Assembly: GCA_030653385.1 (NCBI GenBank)
Contig: JAURZM010000048.1
Coordinates: forward strand, 248,001-312,000
From: Rubrivivax sp.
Lineage (GTDB): Bacteria > Pseudomonadota > Gammaproteobacteria > Burkholderiales > Burkholderiaceae_C
DNA: 64,000 nt
Reading direction: 5' to 3'
The notes under the pieces were generated by a model, which was not told the DNA's origin, searched no databases, and saw nothing but the letters and a program-made list of their open reading frames with translations. Below are positions 18,691 to 26,326 of this stretch, piece by piece. The translations under genes and the position numbers were made by a program. Within the stretch, counting starts at the first letter, position 1. The number at the start of each line of letters is the position of its first letter.

Positions 18691-19569
18691 GTGAGCTTCG
18701 GTTCCTGGCTCGAACTCATCGCCTCCGGTTTGATCACCGGGGGCGTGTACGCGCTTGTCGCGCTGGGCCTGAACCTGCAGTACGGCTTGATGCGCATCCT
18801 GAACATCGCGCATGGCGAGTTCCTGATGGTCGGTGCTTTCATCACCTACACCGCGCATGTCACGCTGGGCATCAACCCGCTCTTGATGGTGCCGATCAGC
18901 TTCTTCCTGCTGATGGGCCTGGGCCTGGTGGTGCACCGCCTGGTGTTCCGCCGCCTCACACGCACCAGCCCCACGCTGGACATCTTCGAGGCACGTGGCC
19001 TGATGGTCAGCTTCGGCCTGATGTTCCTGGTGCAGAACTTCGCGCAGACGCTGTGGGGCGGCGACCTGCGTGGTTACGACTTCATGGCCGACCCCGTCGC
19101 CATCGGCGGAGCGCAATTTTCGGCCAACAAGCTGCTGCTGCTGTTCCTGGCACTGGCCATCAGCGTGGCGCTGATCGTCGGCTTGAACAAGACGCTGTAT
19201 GGCAAGGGCGTGCGTGCACTGATGCAGTCACCCACCGGCGCGCAGCTGATGGGCATCGACACCGAACGGCTGCACCCGCTGATGTTCGGCGTGGGCCTGG
19301 GCCTGTCGGGCGTGGCGGGTTGCCTGCTGAGCATGACCTACACGATCTCGCCTTCGATGGGCGAGCCCTACACGGTGACAGCGCTGATCGTCATCACGCT
19401 CGGTGGCTTCGGCAGCATGGCCGGCGCCTTGGCCGGTGGCCTGGCGCTGGGTGTCATCGAAGCCGTCGGCATGCACTACACCAGCCCTTCGCTGAAGTCG
19501 CTGCTGAGTTACGGCATTTTCATCGGCGTGCTGCTGTGGCGCCCCAACGGTTTGTTTGTACGCAAGTGA
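18691..19569 (+). CDS. livH: HAAT-family ABC transporter permease, LivH type
   Basis: The 292-residue inner-membrane permease has about eight hydrophobic helices and the LivH hallmarks GLNLQYGLMRILNIAHGEF near residue 27 and a later TALIVITLGGFGSMAGAL segment with the permease signature. It starts with GTG seven bases after the stop of the receptor gene. With the LivM-like product it forms the translocation path of the importer. Confidence 0.92.
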   Translation: MSFGSWLELIASGLITGGVYALVALGLNLQYGLMRILNIAHGEFLMVGAFITYTAHVTLGINPLLMVPISFFLLMGLGLVVHRLVFRRLTRTSPTLDIFEARGLMVSFGLMFLVQNFAQTLWGGDLRGYDFMADPVAIGGAQFSANKLLLLFLALAISVALIVGLNKTLYGKGVRALMQSPTGAQLMGIDTERLHPLMFGVGLGLSGVAGCLLSMTYTISPSMGEPYTVTALIVITLGGFGSMAGALAGGLALGVIEAVGMHYTSPSLKSLLSYGIFIGVLLWRPNGLFVRK

Positions 19570-19603
19570 TTGCGGAAGTGCTTGCTGAAGTGATGCCACG
19601 TCC

Positions 19604-20578
19604 ATGAAACCCACGCACCGCGACCTGCTCGTGCTCTTCGCCCTGGCCGGCTGGGCCGCTGCCCTGCCCCACTACGCCAGCGAGTTTGTGGTGTCGATGG
19701 CGTTGACCTGCCTGATGTACGCCACGCTGTCGTCGAGCTGGGGCCTGTTCTGCGGCAGCACACGTTACCTGTCGCTGGCCACGAGCGCCTTTTTCGGCAT
19801 CGGCGCCTACACCAGCGCGCTGGCGCTGGAACAGCTGCCGTGGCTGGTGGCCATTGGCCTGGGCGCGACGCTGGCGGCAGCCGTGGCGGTGGTCATGGGC
19901 GCGGCCGTGCTGCACCTGCGCGGCACCTACTTCGCGGTGCTGACTTTCGGCATGACCGAGCTCATCCGCCACGCCATCACCTACTGGGAAAAACAAGTCA
20001 CCGGCACCGTGGGCCGGGTGCTGATGGTGGTACCCGACCGCGACACCATCTACCTCACCGTGCTGGGCCTGGCGGTGCTGGCGGTGCTGACCAGCATCGC
20101 CGTGCGGCGCAGCCGCTTCGGCCTGGCGATGGCCGGCATTGGCGCCGACGAACAACGGGCGCAAACGCTGGGCGTGAACACGCGGCTGGTGAAGATCGCC
20201 GGTTTTGCGCTGATCGCCGCTTTTGCCGGCGCGGTGGGCGCGGCGATGAGCGTGCGCTGGACCTACATCGACCCGCACACCGTCTTCAACCCCTTCATCG
20301 GCTTCCAGACCGTGTTGATCGCCTTGATCGGCGGCGCGGCAACGCTGTGGGGCCCGCTGATCGCGGCGGTGGTGTTCAGCGTGCTGGCCGAAACACTGCG
20401 GCTGCAGGCACCGCAGATCTACATGATGTCGCTCGGCCTGCTGCTGATCCTGTGTGTGTTGTACCTGCCAGGCGGCCTGGCCAGCCTGCGTGCGCAGACC
20501 TTCCGCCAATGGGGCGACGACCTGCGCAGCGGCTGGCGCGAGCTGTTCACGCGCAAGAAGGCCGAGGACGCCGCATGA
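19604..20578 (+). CDS. livM: HAAT-family ABC transporter permease, LivM type
   Basis: The 324-residue inner-membrane permease matches LivM, with the early SWGLFCGSTRYLSLATSAFF region, the RGTYFAVLTFGMTELIR block and the GVNTRLVKIAGFALIAAFAG block typical of this subunit. Its stop overlaps the ATG of the next gene (ATGA at 20575-20578), indicating translational coupling with the LivG-type ATPase. Confidence 0.92.
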   Translation: MKPTHRDLLVLFALAGWAAALPHYASEFVVSMALTCLMYATLSSSWGLFCGSTRYLSLATSAFFGIGAYTSALALEQLPWLVAIGLGATLAAAVAVVMGAAVLHLRGTYFAVLTFGMTELIRHAITYWEKQVTGTVGRVLMVVPDRDTIYLTVLGLAVLAVLTSIAVRRSRFGLAMAGIGADEQRAQTLGVNTRLVKIAGFALIAAFAGAVGAAMSVRWTYIDPHTVFNPFIGFQTVLIALIGGAATLWGPLIAAVVFSVLAETLRLQAPQIYMMSLGLLLILCVLYLPGGLASLRAQTFRQWGDDLRSGWRELFTRKKAEDAA

Positions 20579-21321
20579 ACGGCCACCCCCTGCTGGAAGC
20601 CCGCGACGTCACGGTGCGCTTCGGCGGCCTGACCGCCGTGGACAGCGTCAGCGCGGCTTTTGCGCCCGGTGAACTGGCCGGCATCATCGGCCCCAACGGT
20701 GCCGGCAAGACGACCTTCTTCAATGCGCTGTCGGGTGTGGTGATGCCCACGTCGGGTGAGCTGTTTGCCCAAGGCAAACGGCTGACGGGCGCCGCGCCCC
20801 ACCGTTTTGCGCAGCAAGGGGTCGCACGAACTTTCCAGACACCGCGGGTGTTCGCCGATCTCGACGTCACGGCCAACATCAACTTCGGTTTGCAGTTCGC
20901 CGGCCGGCATCGCACGGCATCGTGGTTGCTGAAGGACACCACCAGCATCCTGAACCTCATCGGCCTGGCCGAGCAGGCTGCGCTGCCGGCGGCGGCCATC
21001 ACACCTTCGCAGCAGCGGCTGCTGGAAATCGGCATGGCGCTGGCCACACGGCCCAAGCTGTTGCTGCTGGACGAAGTGGCCGCCGGCCTGACCGAAAGCG
21101 AGGTTGAAGCGATGGCGCAACTCATCCGCCGCCTGCGCGACGAACTGGACCTGACGGTGATCTGGATCGAACACGCGGTGACGACGCTGCTGCGCCATGT
21201 CGAACGTGTGATCGTGTTGCACCAGGGCAAGAAGATTGCCGACGGCACACCGGCCGAGGTGATTCGAAATGCCGAAGTGATCGAGGCCTATCTCGGCGAC
21301 GAGATGGCAGAGCCGGCATGA
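20575..21321 (+). CDS. livG: HAAT-family ABC transporter ATP-binding protein, LivG type
   Basis: The 248-residue ATPase has Walker A GPNGAGKTT (about residues 39-47), a Q-loop in VARTFQTPRVF, Walker B LLLLDE and the switch histidine in VIWIEHAV. The ABC signature is unusual: at the position where LivG proteins normally carry LSYGQQ, the sequence reads ITPSQQ, lacking the glycine. The start ATG overlaps the stop of livM and its own end overlaps the start of the next frame, so it is tightly coupled. The altered signature may make one of the two ATP sites weak; the partner ATPase has a canonical-like MSGGEQQ. Confidence 0.9.
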   Translation: MNGHPLLEARDVTVRFGGLTAVDSVSAAFAPGELAGIIGPNGAGKTTFFNALSGVVMPTSGELFAQGKRLTGAAPHRFAQQGVARTFQTPRVFADLDVTANINFGLQFAGRHRTASWLLKDTTSILNLIGLAEQAALPAAAITPSQQRLLEIGMALATRPKLLLLDEVAAGLTESEVEAMAQLIRRLRDELDLTVIWIEHAVTTLLRHVERVIVLHQGKKIADGTPAEVIRNAEVIEAYLGDEMAEPA

Positions 21322-23549
21322 AAAACGACATCGAAGCCGCACTTCACCGCAAGCTCGCCCACCTGAAGGTCCAGGCCCTGAGCGCCGGCTACGGCAACTT
21401 CCTGGTGCTGCGCGACCTGACGCTGGAAGCACGCCCCGGCCTGACCGTCATCCTGGGCCCCAACGGCGCCGGCAAGACCACCTTGCTGAAGGCCATTGCC
21501 GGGCTCATTCCGCGCGGTGGCAAGCTGCTGCTGGACGAACAGCTGATCGAACGCGACGCCAAACCCGCCACCATCGTGCAGCGTGGACTGGCGCTGGTGC
21601 CCGAAGGCCGCCAGCTCTTTCCGCAGATGACGGTGGCCGAGAACCTGGAACTGGGCGGCTGGCTCAGCACCCCAGCGCAACGCGCGGAACGCGTCGAACA
21701 GGCCTTCAAGGACTTTCCCAAGCTGGCCGAACGTGCCCGCCAGCTGGCCGGCACGATGAGCGGCGGCGAACAGCAGATGGTGGCCACGGCGCGCGCGATG
21801 ATGAGCGCACCACGCCTCTTGATGCTGGACGAACCCTCGCTCGGCCTGGCACCCAAGATGGTGGACGAACTGCTGGCCATCGTGCGCCGCATCGCCGACG
21901 CCGGCACCACCGTGTTGATGGTGGAGCAGAACGTCCGCAAGGCCCTGGCCGTGGCCGACCGCGGCTACGTGATGGAACGCGGCCGCCTGGTGGCCAGCGG
22001 GCCGGCGACGCTGCTGGCACGGTCCACCGTCATCCGCCAGGCCTACCTGGGCCAGGCCACCCCGAACACCTCACCGAACGCCAAGGAGAACAGCGTGCCC
22101 GACCTCACCATGTTGATCAACGGCCTGAACGTCAGCGCCGAAAAAGGCGCCACCTTCGAGCGCCGCAACCCGCTGGACGGCGCCGTGGTGACACGTGCAC
22201 CGGCCGCCAGCGTGGCCGACGCGGTGGCCGCCGTGGACGCGGCAGCCGAAGCCTTCAAGACCTGGAGCCAGACGGGCCCGAGCCTTCGCCGTGCACTGCT
22301 GCTCAAGGCAGCCGACGCGCTGGAAGCCAAGACGCCGCAGATCATCCAGGCAGTGTCGGCAGAAACCGGCGCCACCGGCATGTGGGGCGGCTTCAACGTG
22401 ATGCTGGCCGCCGGCATGATCCGCGAAGCGGCATCGCTGACGACGCAGATTGCAGGCGAGATCATCCCGTCCGACGTGCCCGGCAGCCTGGCCATGGGCG
22501 TGCGCCAGGCCGCGGGCGTGGTGCTGGGCATCGCACCTTGGAACGCGCCGGTCATCCTGGGTGTGCGTGCCATCGCCACGCCGCTGGCCTGCGGCAACAC
22601 CGTGGTCTTCAAAGGCAGCGAAAACTGTCCGCAGACCCACCAGCTCATCGCGCAGGCTTTCCAGGACGCAGGTTTCCCGCCCGGCGTGCTGAACTACATC
22701 ACCAACGCCCCGGCCGATGCCGGCACGGTGGTGGAAGCCATCGTGGCGCACCCGGCGGTGCGGCGGGTCAACTTCACCGGCAGCACCCGTGTCGGCAAGC
22801 TGATCGCGATGACCTGTGCCAAGTACCTGAAGCCGGTGGTGCTGGAATTGGGCGGCAAGGCGCCGCTGGTGGTGCTGGACGACGCCAACCTGGAAGACGC
22901 CGTCAACGCTGCGGCCTTTGGCGCCTTTGCCAACAGCGGCCAGATCTGCATGAGCACCGAACGCATCATCGTCGACCAGAAAGTCGCCGACGACTTCTGC
23001 GCGCTGTTTGCGAAAAAGGCCAAGGGCCTGCCGCTGGGTGACCCGCGCAAAACCGAACCGGTGGTGCTGGGCTCGGTCATCGGCATGGGCACGGTGGAAC
23101 ACTGCAATGCGCTGATCGACGACGCACTGGCCAAGGGTGCCAAGCTGCTGTGCGGCGGCAAGGCCGACAGCACGCTGATGCCGGCCACGCTGCTGGACCG
23201 CGTGACACCGGCGATGCGCATCTACAGCGAAGAAACCTTCGGCCCGGTGAAGTGCATCGTGCGGGTGGACGGTGTCGAAGCCGCGGTGGCCTGCGCCAAC
23301 GACAACGAATACGGCCTGTCGGCAGCGGTCTTCGGCCGCGACATCGCGCGCGCGATGAACGTGGCGCGCCGCATCGAAAGTGGCATCTGCCACGTCAACG
23401 GCCCCACGGTGCACGATGAAGCGCAGATGCCGTTTGGCGGCGTCAAGGGCTCGGGCATGGGCCGCTTCGGTGGCAAGGCCGGGGTGCATGAATTCACCGA
23501 GCTGCGCTGGATCACTGTGCAAACCACCGAGCGTCACTACCCCTTCTGA
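21318..23549 (+). CDS. Single open frame: LivF-type ABC ATPase continuous with an aldehyde dehydrogenase
   Basis: The frame encodes 743 residues without a stop. Residues 1 to about 255 are a LivF-type ATPase (Walker A GPNGAGKTT, signature MSGGEQQ, Walker B LLMLDE, switch VLMVEQN). Residues from about 260 form a complete aldehyde dehydrogenase. The short linker (TPNTSPNAKENS) resembles a normal LivF tail. A strong internal ribosome site and GTG lie exactly at the junction, so two products from one stop-less frame are possible: a fusion and a separate dehydrogenase. Either the natural stop has been lost or the frame contains a base error. ATGA overlap with livG supports the 21318 start. Confidence 0.8.
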   Translation: MKNDIEAALHRKLAHLKVQALSAGYGNFLVLRDLTLEARPGLTVILGPNGAGKTTLLKAIAGLIPRGGKLLLDEQLIERDAKPATIVQRGLALVPEGRQLFPQMTVAENLELGGWLSTPAQRAERVEQAFKDFPKLAERARQLAGTMSGGEQQMVATARAMMSAPRLLMLDEPSLGLAPKMVDELLAIVRRIADAGTTVLMVEQNVRKALAVADRGYVMERGRLVASGPATLLARSTVIRQAYLGQATPNTSPNAKENSVPDLTMLINGLNVSAEKGATFERRNPLDGAVVTRAPAASVADAVAAVDAAAEAFKTWSQTGPSLRRALLLKAADALEAKTPQIIQAVSAETGATGMWGGFNVMLAAGMIREAASLTTQIAGEIIPSDVPGSLAMGVRQAAGVVLGIAPWNAPVILGVRAIATPLACGNTVVFKGSENCPQTHQLIAQAFQDAGFPPGVLNYITNAPADAGTVVEAIVAHPAVRRVNFTGSTRVGKLIAMTCAKYLKPVVLELGGKAPLVVLDDANLEDAVNAAAFGAFANSGQICMSTERIIVDQKVADDFCALFAKKAKGLPLGDPRKTEPVVLGSVIGMGTVEHCNALIDDALAKGAKLLCGGKADSTLMPATLLDRVTPAMRIYSEETFGPVKCIVRVDGVEAAVACANDNEYGLSAAVFGRDIARAMNVARRIESGICHVNGPTVHDEAQMPFGGVKGSGMGRFGGKAGVHEFTELRWITVQTTERHYPF
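22083..22097 (+). promoter_or_regulatory. Internal ribosome binding site and GTG start inside the LivF/aldehyde dehydrogenase frame
   Basis: AAGGAG at 22083-22088 lies six bases before a GTG at 22095-22097, a near-ideal spacing. The GTG falls just where the aldehyde dehydrogenase homology begins; an in-frame ATG at 22110 is a second possible start. This site argues that the dehydrogenase was, and may still be, translated as a separate protein. Confidence 0.65.
22095..23549 (+). CDS. Aldehyde dehydrogenase, aromatic aldehyde (vanillin/salicylaldehyde) type, internal-start product
   Basis: From the internal GTG the product is 484 residues, the normal length for an NAD(P)-dependent aldehyde dehydrogenase. 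Glu251 in LELGGKAP and the nucleophile Cys285 in NSGQICMSTERI are intact, and the APWNAPVIL and FTGSTRVGK cofactor segments are present. The MLINGLNV start and the overall pattern resemble vanillin and salicylaldehyde dehydrogenases. It would oxidise an aldehyde to its acid. Context with a FeaR-like activator and an importer suggests catabolism of an imported aromatic compound. It shares its frame with the upstream LivF-type ATPase (no stop between). Confidence 0.82.
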   Translation: MPDLTMLINGLNVSAEKGATFERRNPLDGAVVTRAPAASVADAVAAVDAAAEAFKTWSQTGPSLRRALLLKAADALEAKTPQIIQAVSAETGATGMWGGFNVMLAAGMIREAASLTTQIAGEIIPSDVPGSLAMGVRQAAGVVLGIAPWNAPVILGVRAIATPLACGNTVVFKGSENCPQTHQLIAQAFQDAGFPPGVLNYITNAPADAGTVVEAIVAHPAVRRVNFTGSTRVGKLIAMTCAKYLKPVVLELGGKAPLVVLDDANLEDAVNAAAFGAFANSGQICMSTERIIVDQKVADDFCALFAKKAKGLPLGDPRKTEPVVLGSVIGMGTVEHCNALIDDALAKGAKLLCGGKADSTLMPATLLDRVTPAMRIYSEETFGPVKCIVRVDGVEAAVACANDNEYGLSAAVFGRDIARAMNVARRIESGICHVNGPTVHDEAQMPFGGVKGSGMGRFGGKAGVHEFTELRWITVQTTERHYPF

Positions 23550-23554
23550 AATTG

Positions 23555-23629
23555 AGCCCCCAAGCTCGCTGGCGCTCGCTGCCCCCCGAGGGGGGTGTCC
23601 CCGAACGGCCCGGCGGAGCCGGTTCCGTC
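23555..23629 (+). repeat. Dispersed intergenic palindromic repeat, copy B
   Basis: This copy lies just after the aldehyde dehydrogenase stop. It contains the GCCCCCAAGCTCGCTGGCGC block, the CCCCCCGAGGGGGG central palindrome and a CGGCCCGGCGGAGCCGG end. Copies A (2181) and C (25981, inverted) share these blocks in the same order. It could act as a transcript hairpin or terminator at the operon end. Function unknown. Confidence 0.65.
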
Positions 23630-23695
23630 GGGGGAAGCTTGGTCGAGGCGCGAATGCCTGACACTTGAGGGCCCTGGCATCAACGAACGCGCCCC

Positions 23696-24313
23696 GTGCA
23701 ATACCCCAGCTACGACCCCCAGTCCCCCATCACGCCCCTGGCCGCCGAAGAGATTGCGGCGCTGGACACGCTGCTGCAGCGCCTGGACGCCGACACGGCG
23801 ATGAGCCTGGACGGCTTCGACGGTTACCTGACCGCGTTTGCCACCGGCCCCGCCGCGCTGCGCGAGATGCCCACGGCCGACTGGCTGCCGCTCATCTGGG
23901 GCGGCGACCCGGCGGGCAGCGAAGAGGCTGCGCCTTTTGCGACCAAGCGCCAGCGCAAGAACACCGTCGTGATGGCGCTGCGGCACCTGCGCCACCTGAG
24001 CGGCCAGCTGCGCAACCAGCCCGACGACTGGGAACCCATCTTCAGCATCGCCGAACAAGGCGCCGAAGAACTGATCGACGCGCGCGAGTGGTGCATGGGT
24101 TTTCTGCAGGCGGTCGACCTGATGCCTGATGTTTGGGGCGACGCCTGGTCCGACCCTGCGATGGCGCCGCTGCTGGCGCTGGGCGGCGGCCTGGAAGGTG
24201 CACCTGCTGCAGCGGACGAGACACCCGACCTCGACGACCCCGCCGTCTGCGACGAACTCAGCCGCGCCGTGCCCGACGCCGTGCTGCAACTTCAGGCGCG
24301 ATTCGGCGGCTGA
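23696..24313 (+). CDS. UPF0149 (YecA/YgfB-like) family protein
   Basis: The 205-residue product resembles UPF0149/YecA-type proteins. It has an N-terminal LDTLLQRLDADTAMSLDGFD segment with the SLDGFDGYLTA block typical of the family, then REWCMGFLQAV near residue 145. No SEC-C zinc motif is present at the C-terminus. The start is a GTG at 23696. Its last 22 bases overlap the end of the convergent FAD dehydrogenase gene. Molecular function is unknown in the family. Confidence 0.8.
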   Translation: MQYPSYDPQSPITPLAAEEIAALDTLLQRLDADTAMSLDGFDGYLTAFATGPAALREMPTADWLPLIWGGDPAGSEEAAPFATKRQRKNTVVMALRHLRHLSGQLRNQPDDWEPIFSIAEQGAEELIDAREWCMGFLQAVDLMPDVWGDAWSDPAMAPLLALGGGLEGAPAAADETPDLDDPAVCDELSRAVPDAVLQLQARFGG

Positions 24314-25956
24314 AGCTGCAGCAGCGACGTGGCCAGCGCCTCGGCCACTTCGATGCCGTCGACACCGGCGGACATGATGCCGCCGGCGTAACCCGCGCCC
24401 TCGCCCGCCGGGTACAGGCCCTTGACGTTCAGGCTCTGCCAGTCCTTGCCGCGGGTGATGCGCAGCGGTGACGAGGTGCGGGTCTCGACACCCGTCAGCA
24501 CCGCGTCGGGCAGGCTGAAACCGGGAATCTGCTTGTCGAAGGCCGGCAGCGCTTCGCGGATCGCGGCCAGCACATAAGGCGGCAGGCTGGGCCTTTGTGC
24601 ATCGGCCAACGCGGTGAAGTGCACGCCGGGTTTGTACGACGGCATCACCGCGCCCACGGCCGACGAAGGCTGGCCCTTGATGAAGTCACCCACCAGCGCG
24701 CCGGGCGCCTGGTAGCCACCACCACCCAGTTCATAGGCACGCGATTCCCAGAAACGCTGGAAAGCCATGCCGTCCAGCGGGCTGACCGGTCCGTCGCCCG
24801 GGGTCTGCCGGTAGTCTTGCGGGCTGATGCCCACGACGATGCCGGCGTTGGCATTGCGCTCGTTGCGGCTGTACTGGCTCATGCCATTGGTCACCACGCG
24901 GTCGACTTCCGACGTGGCCGCCACCACGGTGCCACCCGGGCACATGCAGAAGCTGTAGACACCGCGGCCGTTGCTGGCGTGGTGCACCAGCTTGTAGTCG
25001 GCCGCGCCCAGGATCGGATGGCCGGCACTGGGCCCGAAACGGGCGCGGTCGATCAGGCTCTGCGGGTGTTCGATGCGAAAGCCCACCGAAAAGGGCTTGG
25101 CTTCCATGAACACACCACGTTCATGCAGCATCGTGAAGGTGTCGCGTGCGCTGTGGCCCAGGGCCAGCACCACATGATCGGCGTCGAGTTGTTCGCCGCT
25201 TTTCAAGGTCAGGCCGCGGATCGCACCTGCTTCGATGCAAACATCCACCACCTGCTGCTCGAAGCGGATCTCACCACCCAGCGCAGTGATGTCGGCACGC
25301 ATCTTCTCGATCATGCTGACCAGACGGAAGGTGCCGATGTGCGGCTTGCTGACAAACAGGATTTCTTCCGGCGCACCGGCTTTCACAAATTCGGTCAGCA
25401 CCTTGCGCGTGAGGTGGCGCGGGTCGGAAATCTGGCTCCACAGCTTGCCGTCGCTGAAGGTGCCGGCGCCGCCTTCGCCGAACTGCACGTTCGATTCCGG
25501 ATTCAGCACCCCCTGGCGCCACAGCCCCCAGGTGTCCTTGGTGCGCTGGCGAACATCTTTGCCACGCTCCAGCACGATGGGCGCCAGCCCCATCTGCGCC
25601 AGCACCAGCGCCGCAAACAGCCCGCAGGGCCCGAACCCCACCACCACCGGCCGCAAGCGCCCGCTGGCCCGGAAATCGGCCGGCGCATGGCCGACGAAGC
25701 GGTAGCGAGTGTCAGGCGCTGGCCGAATGTGCTGATCACCAGCATGCCGTGCGAGCACCCCCGCTTCATCGTCGACCTCACAGTCCACGGTATAGACCAA
25801 CACCACCGCCGACTTCCGCCGCGCGTCGTAAGCGCGCCGAAACACCGTGAAGCCCTTCAGCGCCCCATCAGCCAAGCCCAGACGTGACAAAACCGCCGGG
25901 CGCAAAGCCTCGGCGGTGTGTGTCAGTGGCAGCGGCAGTTCAGTGATGCGCAGCAT
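24292..25956 (-). CDS. FAD-dependent dehydrogenase, COG2509 type
   Basis: The 554-residue flavoprotein belongs to the uncharacterised COG2509 group. A short N-terminal domain (about 1-95) precedes the dinucleotide fold VVVGFGPCGLFAALVLAQMG near residue 105. GEGGAGTFSDGKL, a family hallmark, follows near residue 165, and the C-terminal FAD-contacting block AGEGAGYAGGIMSAGVDG is present. ATG at 25956 is chosen because homologues start MLRITEL. Substrate is not established for the family. Its 3' end overlaps the convergent UPF0149 gene by 22 bases. Confidence 0.87.
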   Translation of the reverse strand: MLRITELPLPLTHTAEALRPAVLSRLGLADGALKGFTVFRRAYDARRKSAVVLVYTVDCEVDDEAGVLARHAGDQHIRPAPDTRYRFVGHAPADFRASGRLRPVVVGFGPCGLFAALVLAQMGLAPIVLERGKDVRQRTKDTWGLWRQGVLNPESNVQFGEGGAGTFSDGKLWSQISDPRHLTRKVLTEFVKAGAPEEILFVSKPHIGTFRLVSMIEKMRADITALGGEIRFEQQVVDVCIEAGAIRGLTLKSGEQLDADHVVLALGHSARDTFTMLHERGVFMEAKPFSVGFRIEHPQSLIDRARFGPSAGHPILGAADYKLVHHASNGRGVYSFCMCPGGTVVAATSEVDRVVTNGMSQYSRNERNANAGIVVGISPQDYRQTPGDGPVSPLDGMAFQRFWESRAYELGGGGYQAPGALVGDFIKGQPSSAVGAVMPSYKPGVHFTALADAQRPSLPPYVLAAIREALPAFDKQIPGFSLPDAVLTGVETRTSSPLRITRGKDWQSLNVKGLYPAGEGAGYAGGIMSAGVDGIEVAEALATSLLQLQPPNRA

Positions 25957-25980
25957 AGAAACCGCGATCAAGCTTCCCGC

Positions 25981-26055
25981 CGCGGATCCGGCTTTGCCGG
26001 TCCGCCAGCGGACGGCCCCCCCGGGGGGGTGGCGAGCGCCAGCGAGCCTGGGGGC
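25981..26055 (-). repeat. Dispersed intergenic palindromic repeat, copy C (inverted)
   Basis: Read on the minus strand, this stretch has the same blocks as copies A and B: GGCCCCCAGGCTCGCTGGCG, then the C-run/G-run central palindrome, then a GCCGGATCCGCGG end that matches copy A. Just beyond it (26060-26076) the opening CAGCTTGGGGGCC block appears again on the plus strand, a partial second copy. It lies between two same-strand genes. Confidence 0.62.
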
Positions 26056-26084
26056 CTACGCTCCAGCTTGGGGGCCTATTCTCT

Positions 26085-26252
26085 TTATCCGCCCTTTTTC
26101 GGCCGCTTTCCCGGGTTCTTCTTGCTGCGTGTGTGCGAGCCCCGCTCCAGGCTGACCTTCTGGCCGCGCTTGGTGGTGACGGTCACGCCAACAGGGGCGG
26201 CAGGACGGGGTGAGGCCTTGCGGTCGGCTTCGGTGACGATCTTGTTGCCCAT
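26085..26252 (-). CDS. Small basic protein of unknown function (55 aa)
   Basis: A 55-residue lysine/arginine-rich protein, starting at an ATG with a GGAG-type ribosome site 8-10 bases upstream. It begins MGNKIVTEADRK and ends in a lysine-rich tail (SKKNPGKRPKKGG). A longer in-frame start at 26276 is possible but has no better ribosome site. Charge and size suggest nucleic-acid or ribosome association, which is speculation. Confidence 0.5.
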   Translation of the reverse strand: MGNKIVTEADRKASPRPAAPVGVTVTTKRGQKVSLERGSHTRSKKNPGKRPKKGG

Positions 26253-26326
26253 GGTGGAGGCTCCGTTTTCAGACAAAACCCCGGATTAGGCCACAGTTGG
26301 CCCAGCCCGGCGGCTGGCGGGCCCGC

